Source: Rubrivivax sp. (lineage in GTDB: Bacteria > Pseudomonadota > Gammaproteobacteria > Burkholderiales > Burkholderiaceae_C). Taken from it: 32,942 nt of DNA. The notes under the pieces were generated by a model, which saw only the letters and a list, made by a program, of their open reading frames with translations, was not told the DNA's origin and made no database searches. Positions 9,343 through 15,839 of this stretch are shown in pieces. The translations under genes were made by a program, and so were the position numbers. The stretch is from positions 1-32,942 of the forward strand of contig JAIXTY010000021.1 of NCBI GenBank assembly GCA_027483705.1. Reading direction: 5' to 3'. Positions within the stretch are counted from its first letter, which is position 1, and the number at the start of each line of letters is the position of its first letter.

Positions 9343-9362
9343 AAGGAGGATCCGGTCGGATC
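9343..9362 (+). promoter_or_regulatory. Ribosome binding site followed by a spacer hairpin
   Basis: AAGGAGG at 9343-9349 is a near-perfect Shine-Dalgarno, but it ends 13 nt before the ATG at 9363, well beyond the usual 5-9. The spacer is itself a palindrome: GATCCG (9349-9354), GT, CGGATC (9357-9362). Folding would remove the spacer and bring the two signals together. The last G of the Shine-Dalgarno is also the first base of the stem. Confidence 0.5.
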
Positions 9363-10505
9363 ATGTCGGACCTGAGCATTGCCGTCGAATCTCTCGAGCG
9401 CTCCCGCACCCAGTTGCCGGTGAGCAGTTATGTCGACGAGGCGCTGTACCAGCGCGAGCAGGAGCTCATCTTTCAGCATGCCCCGCGCTACCTGGGGCAC
9501 GAGCTGGCGGTGCCCGAGGTCGGCGATCACCTGGCCCTGGTCCAGGAGCAGGAAGGCCGCGCGCTGGTGCGCACGCGGGACGGCGTGGAACTGATCAGCA
9601 ACGTCTGCCGGCACCGCCAGGCCATCATGCTGCAGGGCCGTGGCCGCAGCACGAGCGGCCATGTCGTCTGCCCGCTGCACCGCTGGACCTACGACCTGCA
9701 CGGCCGCCTGGTGGGCGCACCGCACTTCGAGCAGGATCCCTGCCTGAACCTGCGCAACTACCCGGTGCAGACCTGGAACGGCCTGGTGTTCGAGCGCGCG
9801 GTCGACGGCCGTGGCCGCGACGTCGCCACCGACCTGCAGGCGCTGGGCGTGGCCGCGCAGCTCGATTTCTCGGGCTACCAGTACGGCCGCTCGCACCTGC
9901 ACCAGTGCGACTACAACTGGAAGACCTTCATCGAGGTCTACCTCGAGGACTACCACGTCGGCCCCTTCCACCCCGGGCTCGGCCAGTTCGTCACCTGCGG
10001 CGATCTGGCCTGGGAGTTCGGCCGCCACCACTCGGTGCAGACCGTGGGCGTCAACGCCGCGCTGGCGCGGCCGGGCTCGCCGGTCTACCAGCGCTGGCAC
10101 GACCAGGTGCTGAAGGTGCGCGACGGCCGGCCGCCGGCCCACGGCGCCATCTGGCTCACGCTGTACCCCACGGTGATGGTGGAGTGGTACCCCGAGGTGC
10201 TGGTGGTGAGCACGCTGTTCCCGCAGGGCCCGCAGAAGACGCTCAACCTGGTGGAGTTCTTCTACCCGGAGGAGATCCTCGCCTTCGAGCCCGAGTTCGT
10301 CGAGGCGCAGCAGGCCGCCTACATGGAAACCTGCGTCGAGGACGACGAGATCGCGCTGCGCATGGACGCCGGCCGCCGCGCGCTGCTGGCGCGTGGTGAC
10401 GACGAGACCGGCCCCTACCAGAGCCCGATGGAAGACGGCATGCAGCACTTCCACGAGTGGTACCGGCGCGAGATGGGCCTGCCCGCCGCCGGGCCCTGGC
10501 GCTGA
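9363..10505 (+). CDS. Rieske-type ring-hydroxylating oxygenase, alpha subunit
   Basis: Terminal oxygenase of 380 aa, using a Rieske [2Fe-2S] cluster and a mononuclear iron to oxidise a small substrate with electrons from a separate reductase. Cluster ligands are C82-x-H84 and C103-P-L-H106. The iron site reads E191-x3-E195-x2-H198-x4-H203, and a third, acidic ligand probably lies in VEDDEI (325-330). The residue linking the two centres, normally Asp, is Glu195 here. I recall Glu at this position in carnitine oxygenase (CntA/YeaW), so a quaternary-amine-like substrate is worth testing. No reductase or ferredoxin gene is nearby. The gene is divergent from xseB-ispA-dxs and overlaps or abuts the permease gene that follows. 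Confidence 0.88.
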   Translation: MSDLSIAVESLERSRTQLPVSSYVDEALYQREQELIFQHAPRYLGHELAVPEVGDHLALVQEQEGRALVRTRDGVELISNVCRHRQAIMLQGRGRSTSGHVVCPLHRWTYDLHGRLVGAPHFEQDPCLNLRNYPVQTWNGLVFERAVDGRGRDVATDLQALGVAAQLDFSGYQYGRSHLHQCDYNWKTFIEVYLEDYHVGPFHPGLGQFVTCGDLAWEFGRHHSVQTVGVNAALARPGSPVYQRWHDQVLKVRDGRPPAHGAIWLTLYPTVMVEWYPEVLVVSTLFPQGPQKTLNLVEFFYPEEILAFEPEFVEAQQAAYMETCVEDDEIALRMDAGRRALLARGDDETGPYQSPMEDGMQHFHEWYRREMGLPAAGPWR

Positions 10506-11437
10506 ACGCCGCCGTCCGCACGACGCACCCGGCGCTGGCGGCGCCGGCGCTGATGGTGGGCGCCTCGGCGCTGTTCGCGCTGATGGGCGCCGGCGTCAAG
10601 GCGGCCTCGGCGCACTACGGCGCCGGCGAGATGGTGCTGGCGCGCTCGGCCATCGGCCTCGTGCTGATGGCGCTGGTGATGCGCTGGCGGCGCATCCCGC
10701 TGGCCAGCCCCGTGCCGCGCCTGCACCTGGCGCGCAGCATCAGCGGCACGGTGGCGCTGTGCCTGTGGTTCACCGCGATCGGCGGGCTGCCGCTGGCCAC
10801 GGCGATGACGCTGAACTACATGAGCTCGGTGTGGATCGCCCTCTTCCTGATGGGCGGCGCGGTGCTGCTGGCGCCGGAGCGCCGCAGCGGCCCCGCGCTC
10901 GACGGCCGGCTCGTGGCGGCGGTGATGGCGGGCTTTGCCGGCGTGGTGCTGGTGCTGCGGCCCACGATCGAGCAGGAGCAGCTGCTCCACGGCGTCATCG
11001 GCCTGGCCTCGGGGCTGCTGGCCTCGGTGGCCTACCTGCAGGTCACGGCCCTGGGGCGCATCGGCGAGCCGGGCGAGCGCGTGGTCTTCTACTTCTCGCT
11101 CACCGGCGTGGTGTTCGGCGCCGGCTACGCGCTGTGGAGCGGCGGCTTCAGCCCGCACACCACCGAGGGCCTGCTGCTGCTGGCGGGCATCGGCGCGCTG
11201 GCCACGGCGGCGCAGTGGATGATGACGCGCGCCTACGCCACCGGGGCCACGATGGGCATCGCGGCGCTGCAGTACCTGGGCATCGTGTTCTCGTCGCTGC
11301 TCGGGCTGTGGCTGTTCGACGAGGGCTTGTCGGCCACGGCGCTGGCCGGCATCGTGCTGATCGTCGGCGCCGGCGTGGCCGCCACGCTGCTGCGGGAACG
11401 CCCGCGCAGCGCCGACTCCACCCTGGGCGACGGCTGA
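10457..11437 (+). CDS. DMT-family (EamA) membrane transporter
   Basis: About ten transmembrane helices in two EamA repeats, as in drug/metabolite transporters of the RhaT/YdcZ/EamA type. Such proteins export or import small metabolites, and the substrate is not predictable. The longest frame starts with GTG at 10457, overlapping the Rieske gene by 49 nt. It has no Shine-Dalgarno, and ATG 10553 would still keep most of helix 1, so the start is uncertain. Helical segments such as GTVALCLWFTAIGGLPLATA and the second-repeat AAQWMMTRAYATGATMGIAALQYLGIVF are typical. Same strand as the Rieske gene, so it may carry that enzyme's substrate or product. Confidence 0.82.
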   Translation: MVPARDGPARRRALALNAAVRTTHPALAAPALMVGASALFALMGAGVKAASAHYGAGEMVLARSAIGLVLMALVMRWRRIPLASPVPRLHLARSISGTVALCLWFTAIGGLPLATAMTLNYMSSVWIALFLMGGAVLLAPERRSGPALDGRLVAAVMAGFAGVVLVLRPTIEQEQLLHGVIGLASGLLASVAYLQVTALGRIGEPGERVVFYFSLTGVVFGAGYALWSGGFSPHTTEGLLLLAGIGALATAAQWMMTRAYATGATMGIAALQYLGIVFSSLLGLWLFDEGLSATALAGIVLIVGAGVAATLLRERPRSADSTLGDG

Positions 11438-11463
11438 AGGCCGCGCCCGCCGAAGGAGCCACC

Positions 11464-12309
11464 ATGTTCACGACCCCGCTGATCACCGCCGAGGCGCTGA
11501 AGGCCCTGCTCGAGGCCGGCACACCGCCCGTGCTGCTGGACTGCGGCTTCGACCTCGCCGACCCCGCCGCCGGCGAGCGCGCCTTTGCCGCCGGCCACCT
11601 GCCGGGCGCCGTGTACGCGCACCTCGACCGCGATCTGTCGGGCCCCAAGACCGGCCGCAACGGCCGCCACCCGCTGCCCGAGCGCACGGACTTCGGCGCG
11701 ACGATGGGCCGCCTGGGCATCGCGCCCGGCGTGCCGGTGGTCTGCCTGGACGACCACGGCGGCGTCTACGCCGCCCGCGCGTGGTGGATGCTGCGCTGGG
11801 CCGGCCACGCCGAGGTGGCGGTGCTCGACGGCGGCCGCGCCGCGTGGCGCGCGGCCGGTGGCGCGCTGGTCACCGATGCCACGCCGGCCCACGCGGCGGC
11901 GCCGCCTTACCCCGTGTCGGCCGCGCCGGCCCTGCCCACGGTGGACACCGACACGCTCGCGGCGCGGCTGCCGCAGCTGGCGCTGCTGGATGCGCGCGCG
12001 CCCGAGCGCTTCCGCGGCGAGGTCGAGCCGCTGGATCCGGTGGCCGGGCACATCCCGGGCGCGCTGAACCGCTTCTTCAAGCTCAACCTCGGCACCGACG
12101 GCCGCTTCCGCGCGCCGGCCGAGCTGCGTGCCGAGTTCGAGGCGCTCGGCGGCGGGCGGGCCGTGGTCCACCAGTGCGGATCGGGCGTCACGGCCTGCCA
12201 CAACCTGCTGGCCATGGTGGCCGCGGGCCTGGAGCCCGGTGCGCTGTACCCGGGCTCGTGGAGCGAGTGGTGCAGCGACCCGGCGCGCCCCGTGGCGCGC
12301 GGCGATTGA
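11464..12309 (+). CDS. Sulfurtransferase with two rhodanese domains (3-mercaptopyruvate/thiosulfate sulfurtransferase family)
   Basis: Transfers sulfane sulfur from 3-mercaptopyruvate or thiosulfate to thiol acceptors or cyanide. The protein is 281 aa, the SseA-type length. ATG 11464 follows GAAGGAG. The N-terminal rhodanese domain (about 8-135) has lost the catalytic Cys, with DDHGGVYAARAWW in the loop position. The C-terminal domain (about 160-280) carries the active-site loop with C238 in CGSGVTA, the form seen in 3-mercaptopyruvate sulfurtransferases. Lies 26 nt after the DMT permease gene and is probably co-transcribed with it. Confidence 0.9.
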   Translation: MFTTPLITAEALKALLEAGTPPVLLDCGFDLADPAAGERAFAAGHLPGAVYAHLDRDLSGPKTGRNGRHPLPERTDFGATMGRLGIAPGVPVVCLDDHGGVYAARAWWMLRWAGHAEVAVLDGGRAAWRAAGGALVTDATPAHAAAPPYPVSAAPALPTVDTDTLAARLPQLALLDARAPERFRGEVEPLDPVAGHIPGALNRFFKLNLGTDGRFRAPAELRAEFEALGGGRAVVHQCGSGVTACHNLLAMVAAGLEPGALYPGSWSEWCSDPARPVARGD

Positions 12310-12390
12310 CCGTCATCAACGACGCCGCCCCGGCGCGGCGCGAACATGACACCATCGAAGTCGGCCAGACCCGGCCAACCAGGAGGTTCC

Positions 12391-12825
12391 ATGTACCAGC
12401 GCATCCTCTTCCCCACCGACGGCTCGGAGATCACCCTGAAGGCGCTGCAGCAGGCGCTGGCCCTGGCCAAGCTGTGCGGCGCCGAGCTGCACACGCTGGC
12501 GGTGATGGAGCCGTTCCCGTACAGCGCCATCTCCGAGATGCAGCCGGTGCCGCCGCAGGAGTTCTTCGATGCGCAGCAGCGCGTGGCCGGTGCCCGCGTC
12601 AAGACCGTGGCTGACGCCGCCGCGGCCGCGGGCGTGCGCTGCAGCGGCTACACGGTCGAGGCGCTGCACCCCTGGGAGGCCATCCTCGACCACGGCAAGG
12701 CGCAGAACTGCGACCTCGTCGTGATGGCCTCGCACGGCCGCCGCGGCGTGAGCGCGCTGCTGCTGGGCAGCGAGACGCAGAAGGTGCTGACGCACAGCAC
12801 CTTGCCGGTTCTCGTGGTCAGGTAA
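12391..12825 (+). CDS. Universal stress protein (UspA family)
   Basis: Small cytoplasmic nucleotide-binding protein, 144 aa, induced in stress in many bacteria. ATG 12391 follows AGGAGG. It begins YQRILFPTDGSE, with the conserved ATP-contacting Asp. It ends with the ATP loop SHGRRGVSALLLGSETQ and LPVLVVR, so it fits the ATP-binding class, though the first Gly of the G-x2-G-x9-G-S/T motif is Ala here. It ends 17 bp from the convergent dienelactone-hydrolase gene. Confidence 0.92.
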   Translation: MYQRILFPTDGSEITLKALQQALALAKLCGAELHTLAVMEPFPYSAISEMQPVPPQEFFDAQQRVAGARVKTVADAAAAAGVRCSGYTVEALHPWEAILDHGKAQNCDLVVMASHGRRGVSALLLGSETQKVLTHSTLPVLVVR

Positions 12826-12842
12826 CGCCGGCGCCGAGGGGT

Positions 12843-13733
12843 TCAGCCCACGCCGTGGGCCTTGAACCAGGCGAGGCAGCGCTTCCAGCCGTCGTCGGCG
12901 GCTTCCTTGCGGTAGCTCGGCCGGTAGTCGGCGTGGAAGGCGTGCGGCGCTTCGGGGTAGATCACGAACTCGCTCTTCTTCGCTGCGGCGTTGCCGGCGG
13001 CAAGTGCAGCCTTCATGCGCTCGACGGTGTCGAGCGGAATGCCGGTGTCCTTCTCGCCATAGAGGCCCAGCACGGGGCCGCTGAGCTTGCCGGCCACGTC
13101 CACCGGGTGCACCGGCTGCAGCGGGTTGGGCTGCCCCACGAGGCGGCCGTACCAGGCCACGCCGGCCTTGATGCCCGGGTTGTGCGCGGCGTACAGCCAG
13201 GTGATGCGGCCGCCCCAGCAGAAGCCGGTGACCGCCGCGCGCGAGACATTGGCGCCCTGCCCACGCGCCCAGGCCAGGCTCGCGTCGAGGTCGGCCATCA
13301 CCTGCGCGTCGGGCACCTGGCTGATGACCTCGGCGATCAGCTTGGCGACCTCGCCGTACGACGTGGCGTCGCCCTGGCGCACGAAGAGTTCGGGCGCGAT
13401 GGCGAAGTAGCCCGCCTTGGCAAAGCGGCGCGCGACGTCGGCGATGTACTCGTGCACGCCGAAGATCTCGGAGATCACCAGCACCACCGGCGCCCCGGCC
13501 TTGCCGGCGGGCGCGGCGCGGTAGGCCGGCATCTTGAAGTCGCCCACGGGGATCGTGACCTCGCCTTCGACGAGGCCGGCGCTGTCGGTCTTGATCACCG
13601 TCTGGGCCATCACCGGCAGCACCGCGGCCGCGAAGCCGGTACCGACGGCGCGTCGCACGAAGGCGCGGCGCGTGCCGTCCTCGTCGGTCAGGCCCGTGGC
13701 CGGCACCAGGGTATCGAAGTCCTCTTTCAGCAT
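12843..13733 (-). CDS. Dienelactone hydrolase family protein with twin-arginine-like signal
   Basis: Alpha/beta hydrolase of the carboxymethylenebutenolidase type, 296 aa. The catalytic set is visible: nucleophile C172 in GFCWGG, D229 in GEKDTGIP, H264 in PHAFHADY, and E89 in SEIFG, which in this family holds the nucleophile Cys. The start ATG 13733 follows GAGGAG. An N-terminal stretch TRRAFVRRAVGTGFAAAVLP-VMAQT has the twin-arginine plus hydrophobic core of a Tat signal, so export or membrane anchoring is likely. Family members cleave dienelactones in chloroaromatic breakdown or act on other esters. The true substrate is unknown. Divergent from ppx. Confidence 0.85.
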   Translation of the reverse strand: MLKEDFDTLVPATGLTDEDGTRRAFVRRAVGTGFAAAVLPVMAQTVIKTDSAGLVEGEVTIPVGDFKMPAYRAAPAGKAGAPVVLVISEIFGVHEYIADVARRFAKAGYFAIAPELFVRQGDATSYGEVAKLIAEVISQVPDAQVMADLDASLAWARGQGANVSRAAVTGFCWGGRITWLYAAHNPGIKAGVAWYGRLVGQPNPLQPVHPVDVAGKLSGPVLGLYGEKDTGIPLDTVERMKAALAAGNAAAKKSEFVIYPEAPHAFHADYRPSYRKEAADDGWKRCLAWFKAHGVG

Positions 13734-13765
13734 GCGCGTCTCCTCGGGGGCTCGTGGTGCGCCGC

Positions 13766-13771
13766 ATTCTA
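13766..13771 (-). promoter_or_regulatory. Probable -10 box for the dienelactone-hydrolase-like gene
   Basis: TAGAAT on the minus strand, 32 nt before the ATG at 13733. This predicts a leader of about 26 nt that includes the GAGGAG ribosome binding site. Confidence 0.45.
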
Positions 13772-13794
13772 GGAAGCGCCGCGAAGACCCCCGG

Positions 13795-13800
13795 TACGAT
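13795..13800 (+). promoter_or_regulatory. Possible -10 box for ppx, leaderless arrangement
   Basis: TACGAT ends 6 nt before the A of the ppx ATG at 13807, which places the expected transcription start on the start codon itself. No Shine-Dalgarno is seen before that ATG, which agrees with a leaderless mRNA. The -35 at 17 bp is poor. Confidence 0.4.
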
Positions 13801-13806
13801 TGCCCG

Positions 13807-15342
13807 ATGGACAAACGCGAGACCCCGCCCCCCGGCCCGCAGGGCCTGCTGGCCGCGATCGACATGGGGTCGAACAGCTTCCGGCTGGAGATCGGCGCGC
13901 TGCCGCACGACCGCTACCGCCGCGTCGACTACCTCAAGGAAACCGTGCGCCTGGGCGCCGGACTCGATGCCGCCGGCCAGTTGACCGAAGACGCCGCGCA
14001 GCGCGGACTGGCCTGCCTGCGCCGCTTTGCCCAGCGGCTGTCGGGCTTCGAGGCCGGCCAGGTGCGTGCGGTGGCCACGCAGACGCTGCGCGAGGCGCGC
14101 AACCGCAACGCCTTCCTGCTGCGCGCCCAGGACGCGCTGGGCTTCCCCATCGAGGTGATCACCGGCCGCGAGGAAGCCCGCCTCATCTACGCCGGCGTGC
14201 ACCACCTGCAGCCGCCGGCCGACCCCGAGGCCGGCCGGCTCGTCATCGACATCGGCGGCCGCTCCACCGAGCTGATCCTCGGGCAGGGTCGCACGCCGCG
14301 CGTGGCCGAGAGCTTTGCCGTGGGCTGCGTGAGCCTGTCGATGCGTTTCTTTCCGGACGGCAGGCTCACCCGCGAGGGCTTCCGCGCCGCGCAGGTGGCC
14401 GCGGGCGCCGAGCTCGAAGAGGCCCTGGTGCCGTTTGCGCGCGGGCAGTGGACCGAGGCGCTGGGCTCGTCGGGCACGGCGGGCGCCGTCGCGCAGCTGC
14501 GGGCGGCCAACGGCGTGACCGACGGCCGCATCACGCCGGCCGGGCTGCGCTGGTGCATCGAGCGCTGCCTCGACGCCGGCCAGATGGACCGCATCGCCCT
14601 GCCGGGCCTGAAGCCCGAGCGCCGCGCCGTGCTGCCCGGTGGCCTGGCCATCCTGTACACGCTGGCCACGCACTTCGACATCCCGGCGCTGATGCCCGCC
14701 AAGGGCGCGCTGCGCCAGGGCGTGATCGTCGAGCTGCACGAGCGCCGCCAGGCCCAGCTGCGCCGTCGCGGCACCGACATGCGCGACGAGACCGTGGCCG
14801 CGCTGCAGCAGCGTTTCGGCGTCGACGTGCCGCAGGCCGCGCGCGTCGGCTCGGTGGCGCTGTCGCTGTTCGACGACGTGCGGGCTGCCTTGGGTGAACG
14901 CGCCGATGACGACAGCCGCCGCGAGCTGGCCTGGGCCTGCGCGCTGCACGAGATGGGCCAGATGGTGTCGCACCACGACCACCACCGCCACAGCGCCTAC
15001 CTGCTGAGTGCGGTGGACGCCGCCGGCTTCTCGCAGAGCCAGCAGCGCCGCCTGGGCGACCTGGTGCTGGGCCAGCGCGGCGGCCTGCGCAAGCTGGAGC
15101 TGCAGCTGGCGCAGCCCCTCTTCGCCTGGCAGGTGCTTTGCCTGCGCCTGGCGGTGATCAAGTGCCACGCCCGCGGCCCGGTGGACCCGCAGGCGCTGCG
15201 GCTGGCGCCGCGCGGCCCCGACGCGGAACTGCTGTTCACGCCCCAGTGGGCCGAGACGCACCCGCGCACGCTCTTCCTGCTGCAGGAGGAGGCCGCCACC
15301 TGGGCGCGCCAGGGGCCGCTCGACCTGGTGCTGCCGGCCTGA
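13807..15342 (+). CDS. ppx: Exopolyphosphatase (Ppx/GppA family)
   Basis: Removes terminal phosphate from polyphosphate, and family members also hydrolyse pppGpp. The protein is 511 aa, the normal length. The actin-fold phosphate loops are AAIDMGSNSFRLEIG (16-30) and DIGGRSTELILG (148-159), with REARNRNAFL (95-104) carrying the catalytic-region Glu. The C-terminal third has a histidine-rich HD-like segment HEMGQMVSHHDHHRHSAYLL. Faces ppk-sixA tail to tail across a 24-bp gap, so synthesis and breakdown of polyP are encoded together but on opposite strands. Confidence 0.95.
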   Translation: MDKRETPPPGPQGLLAAIDMGSNSFRLEIGALPHDRYRRVDYLKETVRLGAGLDAAGQLTEDAAQRGLACLRRFAQRLSGFEAGQVRAVATQTLREARNRNAFLLRAQDALGFPIEVITGREEARLIYAGVHHLQPPADPEAGRLVIDIGGRSTELILGQGRTPRVAESFAVGCVSLSMRFFPDGRLTREGFRAAQVAAGAELEEALVPFARGQWTEALGSSGTAGAVAQLRAANGVTDGRITPAGLRWCIERCLDAGQMDRIALPGLKPERRAVLPGGLAILYTLATHFDIPALMPAKGALRQGVIVELHERRQAQLRRRGTDMRDETVAALQQRFGVDVPQAARVGSVALSLFDDVRAALGERADDDSRRELAWACALHEMGQMVSHHDHHRHSAYLLSAVDAAGFSQSQQRRLGDLVLGQRGGLRKLELQLAQPLFAWQVLCLRLAVIKCHARGPVDPQALRLAPRGPDAELLFTPQWAETHPRTLFLLQEEAATWARQGPLDLVLPA

Positions 15343-15345
15343 GAG

Positions 15346-15362
15346 GCCTGGGCGGCCCGGGC
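15346..15362. terminator. Hairpin in the gap between convergent ppx and sixA
   Basis: Stem GCCTGGG/CCCGGGC (7 bp, one G-U on the plus strand) with a 3-nt loop fills most of the 24-bp gap between the two stop codons. There is no T-run on either side, so it would be a weak or Rho-assisted bidirectional terminator at best. Confidence 0.35.
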
Positions 15363-15366
15363 GGCG

Positions 15367-15828
15367 TCAGGCCAGCTCGGGCGCCATCACCGCGTGCAGC
15401 ACCACCTGCCGCACGCCCTCGCGTTCACGCGCGCGCAACCACCACACGGCGCCCTTGCGCACCGCCCAGCCCAGCGGCTGGCCGGCCAGCAGGTAGGCGG
15501 CGGCCAGGCCCAGCGTCGGCTGGTGGCCCACCACCAGCACGGGCTCGCGCGAGTCGGGCCAGCGCACGGCGTGCAGCAGGCCCTCGACGCTGCCGTCGGG
15601 GGCCAGCGCCGGGACCGTCTTCACACGGCGGTCCAGCGCCGCGGCCGTCTGCTGCGCACGCCGGGCCGGGCTGACCAGCACGCGCGTGCTCGACGGCAGG
15701 TGTCGGTTCAGCCACTCGGCCATGCGCAGCGCCTGGCGCTCGCCCTTGGGCGTGAGCGCGCGGTCGAGGTCGTCCTGCACCTCGCGCATCTCCAGCGCCT
15801 CGGCATGACGCCACAGGATCAGGTCCAT
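15367..15828 (-). CDS. sixA: Phosphohistidine phosphatase SixA (histidine phosphatase family)
   Basis: Removes phosphate from phosphohistidine proteins. In E. coli the known target is the HPt domain of ArcB and the nitrogen phosphotransferase chain. The protein is 153 aa. The catalytic RH pair is at residues 7-8 (LWRHAEA), R53-SPARRAQQT (52-61) supplies the phosphate pocket and H102 in GHQP is the second catalytic His. The ATG lies 11 nt after the ppk stop, so the two genes are probably co-translated. No ArcB-like kinase is near. The neighbour Ppk1 itself forms a phosphohistidine intermediate, which makes the pairing notable. Confidence 0.9.
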   Translation of the reverse strand: MDLILWRHAEALEMREVQDDLDRALTPKGERQALRMAEWLNRHLPSSTRVLVSPARRAQQTAAALDRRVKTVPALAPDGSVEGLLHAVRWPDSREPVLVVGHQPTLGLAAAYLLAGQPLGWAVRKGAVWWLRAREREGVRQVVLHAVMAPELA

Positions 15829-15839
15829 CGGCGGCCCCG

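Noticed and set aside
10553..10555. ATG 10553 as the definite start of the DMT permease
   Set aside because: It would shorten the first membrane helix. Neither this ATG nor GTG 10457 has a clear ribosome site, so the longer form was listed with a caveat.
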